Part shown: positions 43,900-54,028 of the stretch, in pieces
Layout: each line of letters begins with the position of its first letter
Position numbering within the stretch: the stretch's first letter is position 1
Assembly (NCBI GenBank): GCA_024734495.1
Contig: JALMQS010000061.1
Location: forward strand, 7,916,286 to 7,980,285
Direction: 5' to 3'
DNA from: Forficula auricularia
Lineage: Eukaryota > Arthropoda > Insecta > Dermaptera > Forficulidae
DNA length: 64,000 nucleotides
The notes under the pieces: model-generated
What the model was told of the DNA's origin: nothing
What the model saw: the letters and a program-made list of their open reading frames with translations, nothing else
Database searches by the model: none
Position numbers and translations under genes: made by a program

Positions 43900-44519
43900 A
43901 TTAAACTGCAACGGATCGTTGCTAAACTTTATCCAAATTCATTTGAAATATTAATATGTTCTTGAGTAAAATACTTTAAAATATAATTTTACTAAAACCT
44001 TTATAAAACCTTTTTTGTGGTCCCCAAGGTACTTAATTAGGATATTAAATTTCATCAAAATTGGTTAAGTCATTTTCAAGATATTTAGAAAAAACTAAAA
44101 AAGTACTGAAATAAAGTACTAATGTTTGTGGACCGATATGTACCAAAAACTAATCAGCGCTTCATTTTGTTAAACTAATGGTAGGTTTTCAATTTCATTT
44201 CAATCAGCGCAAAGGTGTGGAAAAAATCGTGGACGAAAAAAACGATAACACACACACATACACATCACACACACACATCCATCCATCCATCCCCACGCAC
44301 TTCCAAAAAAATGGCACTTTTTGGCCTCTCGACGAGATTCCAGGTAATTTTTGGCAAAACCGTCACGTGCTAAAATTCAATCTCATTGAATACTTCAATT
44401 TGTGACCTTAATTGAGTCTATGGGTTCCGTAGTCTTTACCTGAGGACCCTTTGAAGTCGCGCTTGCCGCGAGAGCGATTCCAATACTTTCTGCCATGCTT
44501 CGCATTGGATAAAGTAAAA
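43900..44519 (-). mobile_element. Helentron-like family A, inserted in unit 2
   Basis: Complete ends. Unit 1 gives the empty site: CTCTTTTTAAAAAAACAATA against CTCTTTAAA-element-AAAAAAATAT. Insertion between T and A runs, as reported for Helentrons. Confidence 0.75.
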
Positions 44520-44994
44520 AAAAAAAATATTTACTCACTAACCCTGTTTTCGTTTAACAACAGGTTCAGCCCTGTACTCCCCTCCAATTTTCCTAGCGAA
44601 ATGCCTTGTTTGAGATTAGTAGTTTTTCAGCTTTCCTAAATACCTAGATTATCCTCTACAGACTTCGTGTCTAAATTTATCGACACAAATAATGTACCTA
44701 CTAAATAAATCTTTTTGAGAAAATAATTTTCTGGAAACTAACCACATAATCTGTAATTATTTTTATTATTTTTTATTGTAAAAATATGATCCTTGTCAAG
44801 GGAGTCACGGACATCATGTAAATTGGAAAATTGTCTGGTTGGTGTTAAGGTAGATTGATCAGCAATTCCAATATTGCAACACACACCAATGACGAACCCA
44901 GAGGGGGCGGCTCTTTGAGGCCTGGACTACCGTCCAAAATCATCTTACTTACACTATATATAAATGAGAATATACAAAAATATATATATACTGA

Positions 44995-45274
44995 AAAATG
45001 AAAAAATACAAATCTTTTATAAAAAACAATCCAAAATACGTTTATTTAAAAGCCAAACGTTTCGGGAGAATTTCTACCTAACTTAGTGTTCCTTTCTAAA
45101 TTTTAGAGAAAGCAATTTTTTTCTTTATTCTTTTTCTTCACAAATCTATTGAAAAATGGAGAAATTTTCCCGAAACGTTTGGCTTTTAAATAAACGTATT
45201 TTGGATTGTTTTATTTATAAAAGATTTGTATTTTTTTCATCTATATAAAAACAATCAACAGTTTTTTTCTTTTC
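44995..45274. mobile_element. Palindromic retroelement-like insertion with 12-bp target duplication
   Basis: Flanked by TATATATACTGA (44983-44994 and 45275-45286); unit 2 has a single copy. Contains two facing arms with AATCCAAAATACGTTTATTT and the CGAAACGTTTGGC end shared with the hammerhead-like repeats. The CTGANGA part is decayed. A long target duplication and inverted terminal repeats would fit a Penelope-like remnant; inference. Confidence 0.6.
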
Positions 45275-45447
45275 TATATATACTGATATATAGCATAATT
45301 ATAGTGAAATATAATATATAATAATATTATATATATAAAGTATCTTGAATCTTTTCTAAATAATATCATTTTAATAATAAAATTTGTTTTATATTTTTAT
45401 ATGAAATTCACAAACATCTTTCTTAAAAAACGAAGTGAATTGTATTT

Positions 45448-45922
45448 CTTCTTCTTCTTCTTATTGATAGACCTGTGGTCTGTTTATCCTAACTCGTCCT
45501 GCCAGCGTTTTTTAGGTCGACCTCTACTTCTTTTCCCTGCTGGCTTGTTCGTTAAAATTTTCTTGAGAATTCGATCTTCACTCATTCTTTCCACGTGTGC
45601 ATACCAATTCGCTCTTCTACATTTGACCCAGTCATCGATCTTTTGTATTTCACATTTTTCCCTGATGTCTTCACTTCTTTGTTTATCAAACAACGATACG
45701 CCAAGGATTCTTCTTAGGGTCTTCATCTCCAGCCGTCTCCAACATCTGCCTAGTTTTAGCTGTATCTAGCTGTATCTAGCTGTATTTTAGCCTTGTTTCG
45801 GCTGCGTACGTCAATATTGGCCTTATCATAGTTTTATATATTCGCACCTTGGCTTCTGTTCTTAAAAACTTATTCGACCAGATTGTGCTATTAAGACAAC
45901 CTGATATCCGTAGGGCTTTAAT
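45448..45922 (-). pseudogene. RTE-like non-LTR 3' end inserted in unit 3
   Basis: 475 bp between 10-bp duplications AATTGTATTT (45438-45447 and 45923-45932). Minus-strand ORF of about 80 codons: MKTLRRILGVSLFDKQRSED, then ANWYAHVERMSEDRILKKIL and KRSRGRPKKRWQDE, a typical RTE C-terminus. Tail is (GAA)n at the left end. 5'-truncated, dead. Confidence 0.85.
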
Positions 45923-46000
45923 AATTGTATTTGAATGTTTGTTTTATAATTCTAATAAAAGTATTTTGTACTCTAATTAATTATTTTACTAAAAAAAAAC

Positions 46001-46106
46001 AACTTATTTTCAATTTGTTGTTTTTTGTACCCCGAGTTTGTTTTCTTACTTTTCACCGGTGTGTGAAATTTTTCACAAACTGACTGGCCACCCTGCATAT
46101 AAGAAA
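46001..46106. other. Spacer
   Basis: No feature supported. Confidence 0.4.
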
Positions 46107-46309
46107 CTAAGGGCCTGCTGATTGTCGGTTTGTAAAGTCTTTGCCAAAGTTAACAAAGCGTAAAACCTTGCCCGGCAGGATGGCCAATCAGATGAAGTGC
46201 GTCGTAATCTGATTGGCCATCTGGCCGGGCACAAGGTGAATTATAAGGTTTGACTCTTCATTAACTTTAACAAAGACTTTACAAACCGACATATAACTGC
46301 CCCTAAGGA
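46107..46309. repeat. Palindromic MITE-like element, about 200 bp
   Basis: GTCGGTTTGTAAAGTCTTTG at 46123 and its inverse at 46270; centre CAGATGAAGTGCGTCGTAATCTG. Non-coding. Confidence 0.7.
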
Positions 46310-46968
46310 TTTTTATCGAATTCGACAAAAATAATTCTTAAGTATTACAGTTTTTTCTTTAAAAGAGTACCTAAATAAAAGCCTAAAACGCTTGAATGTT
46401 AGCCCAGGAAAATTAGCCAGAAAAAAGGCCGCGCTGGGCAATAAATTAATATGCATAAGCTGGAAATAATTATTTTAATCCACGTTAGGAATCCCACAGA
46501 AGAGTTTGCGATGGTTTATGGCTTGTGCTAAACTTTTGAGAGCCGAAAAACCACGATATTTTTGAACTTTTTTATGTTTTTCGCTTATAACTCGAAAACC
46601 ATGCGATCTACCAAAAATTTCACTCTTACCAAAATAAAATAGCATAAGGTAAAAAGTGTTAATCATTAAATTTTAATCCCAATAGGCACATTTCACGAAC
46701 ATTATCTGAAAAATTAATCGAGATATTTTTTTCATATTTTGCTAAACAATATTCGTTTAATAAGAAAATAAACAAAACTCGGAAAGAATTTTTTGACTAA
46801 AGGAAAGCGCCCCAATGTTTATTTATATTATTGTTTATTGAGTTTAATTCTAAATATATATAATTAAAATATTAATGAACAGATATATTATAGGTTCTAA
46901 AAAAATGTGGACTTCTATTCAGGCGAGTATTAATTACATCTAAATTAACAAAAAATATAATATGTATA
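46310..46968. other. Intergenic; includes the empty-site paralogue of 23600-24780
   Basis: 46728-46930 matches 23610-23644 and 24611-24780 without the SINE and family D insertions. No gene. Confidence 0.55.
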
Positions 46969-47543
46969 TAGTACCTGGAGCCACCGAGCGATGCTCGGTA
47001 ACTTTTTGTTTCGGTTAAAAGTTATATATTAATATTATTTATAATTCTTATAAAAACCACCCCCTCACTGCACACCACTCCGGCACCCCACCCCTGGACG
47101 AGCGACACCCCCAGTTTTTGCAATTCTAATTTTCTAGTGGCCCACAGATTATCTATATATATATAGGCATATAAATCAATTCCGTATAATTACCTTTTTT
47201 TTTAATTATATAACAATTTATCTAGTTATATAATAATCAATTAATTGGCAAATTCTAATATAAAATCATATTTCTTATTAACTCTTTATGGGCTTTAATA
47301 CTTGAATTTATAATCAATTAAATAAATTTTATTAAACCAATTATTTTACATGAATTAATGTATACATTGTATTTGAGCTTCGACTCCGGAGATTACTTCT
47401 CCACCATCGAGTGTCCTTATTCATCTTTAGTCCTTGTTTTTAATAAGAGGAAAAAACTAATTAAATAAAAAAATCTCTTTTCCGATAATTATTCCAATTC
47501 CATTATATTTCTTCCTTCTTTCCTTCCAACCCCAATTCCATCA

Positions 47544-47585
<42 letters not shown>

Positions 47586-47804
47586 ATTTTATTAAACCAA
47601 TTATTTTACATGAATTAATGTATACATTGTATTTTGAGCTTCGACTCCGGAGATTACTTCTCCACCATCGAGTGTCCTTATTCATCTTTAGTCCTTGTTT
47701 TTAATAAGAGGAAAAAACTAATTAAATAAAAAAATCTCTTTTCCGATAATTATTCCAATTCCATTATATTTCTTCCTTCTTTCCTTCCAACCCCAATTCC
47801 ATCA

Positions 47805-47842
<38 letters not shown>

Positions 47843-48062
47843 ATTTTATTAAACCAATTATTTTACATGAATTAATGTATACATTGTATTTTGAGCTTCG
47901 ACTCCGGAGATTACTTCTCCACCATCGAGTGTCCTTATTCATCTTTAGTCCTTGTTTTTAATAAGAGGAAAAAACTAATTAGATAAAAAAATCTCTTTTC
48001 CGATAATTATTCCAATTCCATTATATTTCTTCCTTCGTTTCCTTCCAACCCCAATTCCATCA

Positions 48063-48098
<36 letters not shown>

Positions 48099-49458
48099 AT
48101 TTTATTAAACCAATTATTTTACATGAATTAATGTATACATTGTATTTTGAGCTTCGACTCCGGAGATTACTTCTCCACCATCGAGTGTCCTTATTCATCT
48201 TTAGTCCTTGTTTTTAATAAGAGGAAAAAACTAATTAAATAAAAAAATCTCTTTTCCGATAATTATTCCAATTCCATTATATTTCTTCCTTCTTTCCTTC
48301 CAACCCCAATTCCATCAATTAACTTTTTTTTTTAATTAATTATTTTTTTTTTTTATAAATTTTATTAAACCAATTATTTTACATTAATTAATGTATACAT
48401 TGTATTTTGAGCTTCGACTCCGGAGATTACTTCTCCACCATCGAGTGTCCTTATTCATCTTTAGTCCTTGTTTTTAATAAGAGGAAAAAACTAATTAAAT
48501 AAAAAAATCTCTTTTCCGATAATTATTCCAATTCCATTATATTTCTTCCTTCTTTCCTTCCAACCTCAATTCCACTCAATTAATCTCTTTTTTTTTTTTT
48601 TTTTTTTTTTTTATAAATTTTATTAAACCAATTATTTTACATTAATTAATGTATACATTGTATTTTGAGCTTCGACTCCGGAGATTACTTCTCCACCATC
48701 GAGTGTCCTTATTCATCTTTAGTCCTTGTTTTTAATAAGAGGAAAAAACTAATTAAATAAAAAAATCTCTTTTCCGATAATTATTCCAATTCCATTATAT
48801 TTCTTCCTTCTTTCCTTCCAACCCCAATTCTCATCAATTAATTTTTTTATTAATTTTTTTTTTTTTTATAAATTTTATTAAACCAATTATTTTACATTAA
48901 TTAATGTATACCTTGTATTTTAGCTTCGATTCCGGAGATTACTTCTCCACCATCGAGTGTCCTTATTCATCTTTAGTCCTTGTTTTTAATAAGAGGAAAA
49001 ATCTAATTAGATAAAAAAACCTCTTTTCCGATAATTATTTCAATTCCATTATTCCCCAATCAAATCGATTGGATCATTCCTCCATTTCCTGCTTTTCTCT
49101 ATCCATCAATTAAATTGTTTAATTTTAATGTATATATTAATATTTACTATAACCTAATAGTGTGTTTTAAAATTAAAAAAAACAATTAATAAATAAAAGA
49201 TAATTGAAAAAAATGTAAACAAACATTTTTATTGAGATTTTCATCTATCAATAATTACTTTAATTAAGAAAAGATCAATTAAGATGAAATTTGTCGAGGT
49301 CCAGACTTAGCCATATCGTTTTCTAATCCTCAAAACTTGTTAATAGAGGTTGGTTTCATCAAAATCGGTATAGCTATTTTCAAAATAGAACTAAGATACA
49401 AATATATATATATATATATATTTAAGCAAACAATTTTTGCTCGTTTAATAAGAGTAGA
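46969..49458 (-). mobile_element. Helitron-like family C, 2.5-kb copy with internal tandem array
   Basis: Ends TAGTACCTGGAGCCACCGAG (perfect hairpin CCGAGC-GAT-GCTCGG) and TTAATAAGAGTAGA followed by T. Otherwise like the 0.8-kb copies, but its middle is expanded by seven 257-bp units (47321-49060). Confidence 0.72.
47321..49060. repeat. Seven tandem units of about 257 bp
   Basis: Units start near 47321, 47581, 47839, 48095, 48355, 48613 and 48868. Each has AAATTTTATTAAACCAATTA, GAGCTTCGACTCCGGAGATT, CTCCACCATCGAGTGTCCTT and a closing T run of 15-40. On the minus strand each unit ends AATAAAATTTATAA followed by the A run, resembling a polyadenylated end. Units are nearly identical except the last, so amplification is recent. 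Confidence 0.93.
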
Positions 49459-49687
49459 TTAGATAAGTATTAGTTTATGCTCAGGGAATAACACTACATT
49501 AAAAGATAAAAGCCGTTTAAAAGTATCGCGCAGGATTTAATGTGCCGTGTTCAAGCCCTCTGACTATAGGTAATAAAATATTTTCTTTAATCTCTAAATT
49601 AACTTAATTTGGGAAAATTGCATCGCTGTTCGGCACACGTTAAAATTTAGATAGGGGCTTGAAACATGGGTGATATTTTTTTTTTTT
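49459..49687. other. Spacer
   Basis: No feature supported. Confidence 0.4.
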
Positions 49688-49984
49688 GGAACGAAGTGAA
49701 CTTATGGGACGCCTCGGGGTGGTACCCTAGTCTGTGAAAAGTGTCCGTAACGTTAAATAAAAACAAGCGAGCCAATGCTCATGCGCGCGCATCCACTCAG
49801 CCACTCTGGGGGCGGGGCCTCTGGCTTGCGCTCTGGTCGGGAATCGATGCTGTTCGATGTTGAATCTTTCGATTCAACAGGTATTATTTCATTACCCTCC
49901 TCTACCTCTCTGCTTCTATTTATCGAAATAATCCTCTTTAAAAATTTTATTAATTTAATAGACAGAATAATAGAATTCAATAAA

Positions 49985-50392
49985 ATGGCATCGAATTCAG
50001 AGACAGAACATTCAGAACATTTCGTTATTCAGCAACAAATAACAAAGGTGTGCTTACTTAATTAATAAATAAATGAAAATGAAATGAAAATAAATAAAAG
50101 AATATTGCAATAATTCTACTAATTTATTTATTATATTTCCAGCTAATAGAAGAAAATAATCAATTAAAAAAAAATCTACTAAAGGTAAGCGTTATATATT
50201 AATCGTGGGTGTATGTGTAAAATCCCCGTGAATCCCTAATTGATTTCATAACTAATTCCTATAATTTATTTATTTATTTAATTAATTGAATTTTATTATT
50301 TATTTATTCTATTTAAGGAAATAAAAATTAAAGAAGAAGAAAAAATTCCTTGGAATTTGATTTCCAACGAGGATTTGATGAATTATTATTAA
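49985..50392 (+). CDS. Small coiled-coil protein in mobile unit, copy 1 (spliced)
   Basis: Exons 49985-50047, 50143-50184 and 50318-50392, each bounded by GT and AG (GTGTGC, TTCCAG; GTAAGC, TTTAAG), with a 5' UTR exon ending CAACAG-GTATTA at 49880. Joined: MASNSETEHSEHFVIQQQIT, then KLIEENNQLKKNLLK (heptad-like, coiled coil) and EEEKIPWNLISNEDLMNYY, stop; 59 residues. The end resembles the N-terminal region of some insect DDE transposases, where an acidic stretch is followed by YYTGL. This would then be a truncated transposase N-terminus; tentative. The gene sits inside the mobile unit and its promoter-like region is conserved in the twin. Confidence 0.5.
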
Positions 50393-50619
50393 AATATCTA
50401 AGATTATTTATTTATTTATTATTAGAGTATCTATTAGTTAGATATTTATATAATATACTGAGTAAAACATTGTATAAATTCATATACTGTTTTTTCTCAA
50501 ATTCAAAAATATTTCCAAACAAGTTTGTTCAGTACCCACCTCTCCATCCCCTCCCTCGATTAGCACTCATGGATTTAATTTTAACATTTTTTTATTTTAT
50601 TTTCTTTGAAGGAAAGAAA

Positions 50620-50911
50620 TACGAAAAAAAGCCGAGTACCAAAAAAGGTATCGGGAGCGTGAAAAAAAAAAACAAGGTACGGTATATAATTTATATACCG
50701 TATATTATATATATTATAATATTTTGCAGTGTAATTTTAAATACGACTGTAAAGTTAGTAGACATCAGACGAGAAATTAATGATTTTATAATCAATTTCA
50801 GTATCGGAGAAAAATATAAAAAAAAAACAAGTAGGCAATATCAACAAGAGTATCGACAAAGAATAAAAGAAAAAAATACAAAAGATCCAAGGTATGGTAT
50901 GAAAATTATAT
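50620..50911 (+). pseudogene. Basic YxxRYR-type exons, copy 1
   Basis: After an acceptor TTCTTTGAAG (about 50611), one frame reads KEIRKKAEYQKRYREREKKK to a GTACGG donor. After TTTCAG (about 50802), a second exon reads KYKKKTSRQYQQEYRQRIKE and KNTKDPR to GTATGG. Highly basic, with YQxxYRxR repeats, possibly nucleic-acid binding. The frames of the two exons do not join cleanly because A-tract lengths differ between twins; assembly is uncertain. Confidence 0.35.
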
Positions 50912-51344
50912 ACATTTTTAATAAATTTATTATTACCATTAATAACTGTAATTAATTTTAGTACTTACTACTATCGATGCTGTTTTCTCGAGATATTTGG
51001 CAAAAATCGAATCACAAATATATATATCTTATTTTAGTTACCATAAAGCTATAGTTTCTATGATAGAACATAATTAGGCTTAATTATTATTATTCATATA
51101 AATACCTGTTTCTTTTTGTATATTATTATTATTATATATTATATATTTTTATAAATCATTGTAAATAAAATAAAGGTGTTAAGATAATTTTATAAAGTAG
51201 TTTCTTTGCTTTTTATCGATAAAAAAATCATAATAAAAATGTATACCCGAATAATTATTTTTCTTTATACCTAGAATAGAACTTAAAATTAATATTTTTA
51301 TAATAAGGAACTTCGTTCCTATCCGGTGTCCTACGACACAGATC

Positions 51345-52550
51345 GACTTTTTTTATTTCTAACCATATGAGCCTCTGCCAGCGTACGAATTCGAAAATAC
51401 CCAAAAAAGGACCACCCTAGCATTCAGGCTTGTTGGTGGTACTGTTAATAATGAGCGATATTCGTTAATTTCTCTAAATAAATGCCACGTTATCGTTCAT
51501 TTTCTAACAGATCGGTCTCTCGTCTGATGGTTTTGGATAAATATATTTTTGTATTATTGTTTTTGGCAATTTTTATTATTTATAGCTAATTACCAAAATA
51601 CCTGTATTTTACCATAGCAAATACCGGCTTTACGAAATTGCAAATTAGCACGAAATACCGGTATTCGGTATGCCGGTGTCCCGGTATTGCGTTCCCTAGA
51701 TATAACCTTCAGTATTTCAAGACTGTCATCCACAAGTGCTTTTAAATCACACTTAATTCTTGAAATGTATTCTCCATCTTATTTTCCCGATGCAAATGTT
51801 GAGGTTCGGCCCTTGAGCTTACCCTAATATTCCCACGTATGTTTTCAAATCCTTAATTTCCTTTAATTATTGTTAAATCGCTGGTCTGGCAATCTGCTTT
51901 CTACAAATGCCTAATATTTCTCCACATGAAAATGCCAGCTTGCATCACATGGAGAGGCGCCGAAGAAACCATTATCCACAACCTAGAAAGCAAATCCCAG
52001 CTTGCATAAACATTCATTAAAAGACCACCCCTCTCCTTTCCAATCAGCCAGTGACTCCGAAATTTTTGCCAGGCACACATGCCCGCCAGTCGCTCTCCGG
52101 ACACAGATGTAATTGAGGCACCAAGCCTCGACAACCTATTTTCAATAAACCACATGTAAAAACCATACCATCTTTTGATCAACTACCCCTACAGACCTTC
52201 TTCAGCAGGGCATCAGAGCGAGGGCAGAAGAACTCATCCTTCAACACGTTACCGAGCAAATCCTTTTCGGATAACCTCAAACCCGCACCAAACCTTACAA
52301 GCAAGGATTGGCGCGCAACACAAAGATCAACCATAGACTACAGAGATTGCATCTTTTTTCTACAATAACTTCTTGAATCAATATCATTATAAACAAATCT
52401 TCACAAAAAAATAGGTTAAAATATGAGTCATCGTGTTTTGAAAAAGTTTTCTTTTTTTCTTCTCTAATTTGACAATGAAATTATTCTTACATTCACTGTA
52501 TACGTATATTCTTCTAACCCTTGCGGGCATTTGTTCTTTGGGTTTTTGTT
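51345..52550. other. Intergenic with scraps of Jockey-like 3' ends
   Basis: 51700-51745 and 52270-52390 resemble pieces of the 3' end at 5190-5350 (AACCTTCAGTATTTCAAGAC; GACTACAGAGATTGCATCTT). 51600-51700 has repeated ACCGGTATT-type sequence seen in some DNA transposon ends. No intact gene; the minus-strand 93-aa ORF is unsupported. Confidence 0.4.
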
Positions 52551-52971
52551 TTTTAACCGACTTCAAAAAAGGAGGAGGTTCTCTATTCGACTGAATTTTT
52601 TTTTTTTTTTTTTTTTTTTTTTTGTGCCTATGTTACTTCATATTTCCGCCAATTGTCAAACGATTTTGAAATTTTGGAACGAAGTTCCTTATGGGACGCC
52701 TCGGGGTGGTACCCTAGTCGGTGAAAAGTGTCCGTAACGTTAAATAAAAACAAGCGAGCCAATGCTCATGCGCGCGCATCCACTCAGCCACTCTGGGGGC
52801 GGGGCCTCTGGCTTGTGCTCTGGTCGGGAATCGATGCTGTTCGATGTTGAATCTTTCGATTCAACAGGTATTATTTCATTACCCTCCTCTACCTCTCTGC
52901 TTCTATTTATCGAAATAATCCTCTTTAAAAATTTTATTAATTTAATAGACAGAATAATAGAATTCAATAAA

Positions 52972-53379
52972 ATGGCATCGAATTCAGAGACAGAACATTC
53001 AGAACATTTCGTTATTCAGCAACAAATAACAAAGGTGTGCTTACTTAATTAATAAATAAATGAAAATGAAATGAAAATAAATAAAAGAATATTGCAATAA
53101 TTCTACTAATTTATTTATTATATTTCCAGCTAATAGAAGAAAATAATCAATTAAAAAAAAATCTACTAAAGGTAAGCGTTATATATTAATCGTGGGTGTA
53201 TGTGTAAAATCCCCGTGAATCCCTAATTGATTTCATAACTAATTCCTATAATTTATTTATTTATTTAATTAATTGAATTTTATTATTTATTTATTCTATT
53301 TAAGGAAATAAAAATTAAAGAAGAAGAAAAAATTCCTTGGAATTTGATTTCCAACGAGGATTTGATGAATTATTATTAA
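52972..53379 (+). CDS. Small coiled-coil protein in mobile unit, copy 2 (spliced)
   Basis: Exons 52972-53034, 53130-53171 and 53305-53379, with the same splice sites and the same predicted 59 residues as copy 1. Identical coding sequence in two copies 3 kb apart suggests recent duplication, or constraint on the frame. Function unknown. Confidence 0.5.
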
Positions 53380-53607
53380 AATATCTAAGATTATTTATTT
53401 ATTTATTATTAGAGTATCTATTAGTTAGATATTTATATAATATACTGAGTAAAACATTGTATAAATTCATATACTGTTTTTTCTCAAATTCAAAAATATT
53501 TCCATACAAGTTTGTTCAGTACCCACCTCTCCATCCCCTCCCTCGATTAGCACTCATGGATTTAATTTTAACATTTTTTTATTTTATTTTCTTTGAAGGA
53601 AAGAAAT

Positions 53608-54028
53608 ACGAAAAAAAAAGCCGAGTACCAAAAAAGGTATCGGGAGCGGGGAAAAAACAAAACAAGGTACGGTATATAATTTATATATATTATATATATT
53701 ATAATATTTTGCAGTGTAATTTTAAATACGACTGTAAAGTTAGTAGACATCAGACGAGAAATTAATGATTTTATAATCAATTTCAGTATCGGAGAAAAAT
53801 ATAAAAAAAAAAACAAGTAGGCTATATCAACAAGAGTATCGACAAAGAATAAAAGAAAAAAATACAAAAGATCCAAGGTATGGTATGAAAATTATATACA
53901 TTTTTAATAAAATTATTATTGCCATTAATAACTGTAATTAATTTTCGTACTGAAAATATACGGAGATTAAATAATGCACAGCGTCAACAAATTCTTCGGA
54001 AGCATAGAAAAGATAATGAAAACTTATT
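53608..54028 (+). pseudogene. Basic exons and intact-looking last exon, copy 2
   Basis: Same basic exons as copy 1, but with A-tract indels: AEYQKRYRE is thrown out of frame, while the second exon (RLYQQEYRQRIKEKNTKDPR) stays open in the new joined frame. A further exon at about 53949-54028 reads TENIRRLNNAQRQQILRKHR, then KDNENLF and TAG. Its acceptor is CG instead of AG (TTAATTTTCG); copy 1 has AG there but other sequence behind it. Confidence 0.4.

Larger units (their letters stand above)
42947..44640 (+). repeat. Duplicate unit 2 of the mucin locus
   Basis: Second tandem unit. Carries a palindrome (43311-43434), a mucin exon fragment (43640-43898) and a family A element (43900-44519), all checkable against units 1 and 3. 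Confidence 0.75.
44641..46000 (+). repeat. Duplicate unit 3 of the mucin locus (truncated)
   Basis: Third unit; ends shortly after TTACTAAAAAAA, exactly where the His-rich fragment starts in units 1 and 2, so it lacks that fragment. Interrupted at 44995-45274 and 45448-45922. Confidence 0.7.
49688..51344 (+). mobile_element. Twin mobile unit, copy 1
   Basis: 1,657 bp, starting GGAACGAAGTGAACTTATGG and ending with AAGGAACTTCGTTCC plus about 26 bp (TATCCGGTGTCCTACGACAC, AGATC). The inverted GGAACGAAGTTCCTTAT is itself hairpin-forming. Contains a CpG-rich promoter-like region (about 49765-49880, with GGGGGCGGGGCC) and an intron-bearing gene. Nearly identical to 52676-54340. Class unknown; DNA transposon is the best guess. 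Confidence 0.65.

Noticed and set aside
45401..45769. 122-aa plus-strand ORF
   Set aside because: Antisense shadow of the RTE-like fragment on the minus strand.
47321..49060. Pol III A box (TGGTGGAGAAG on the minus strand) marking the 257-bp units as SINEs
   Set aside because: No proper B box follows at usable distance and no tRNA or 5S similarity was seen.
50350..50955. 201-aa ORF
   Set aside because: It reads through AT-rich intron sequence and across clean splice borders; in the twin copy the same frame breaks earlier.
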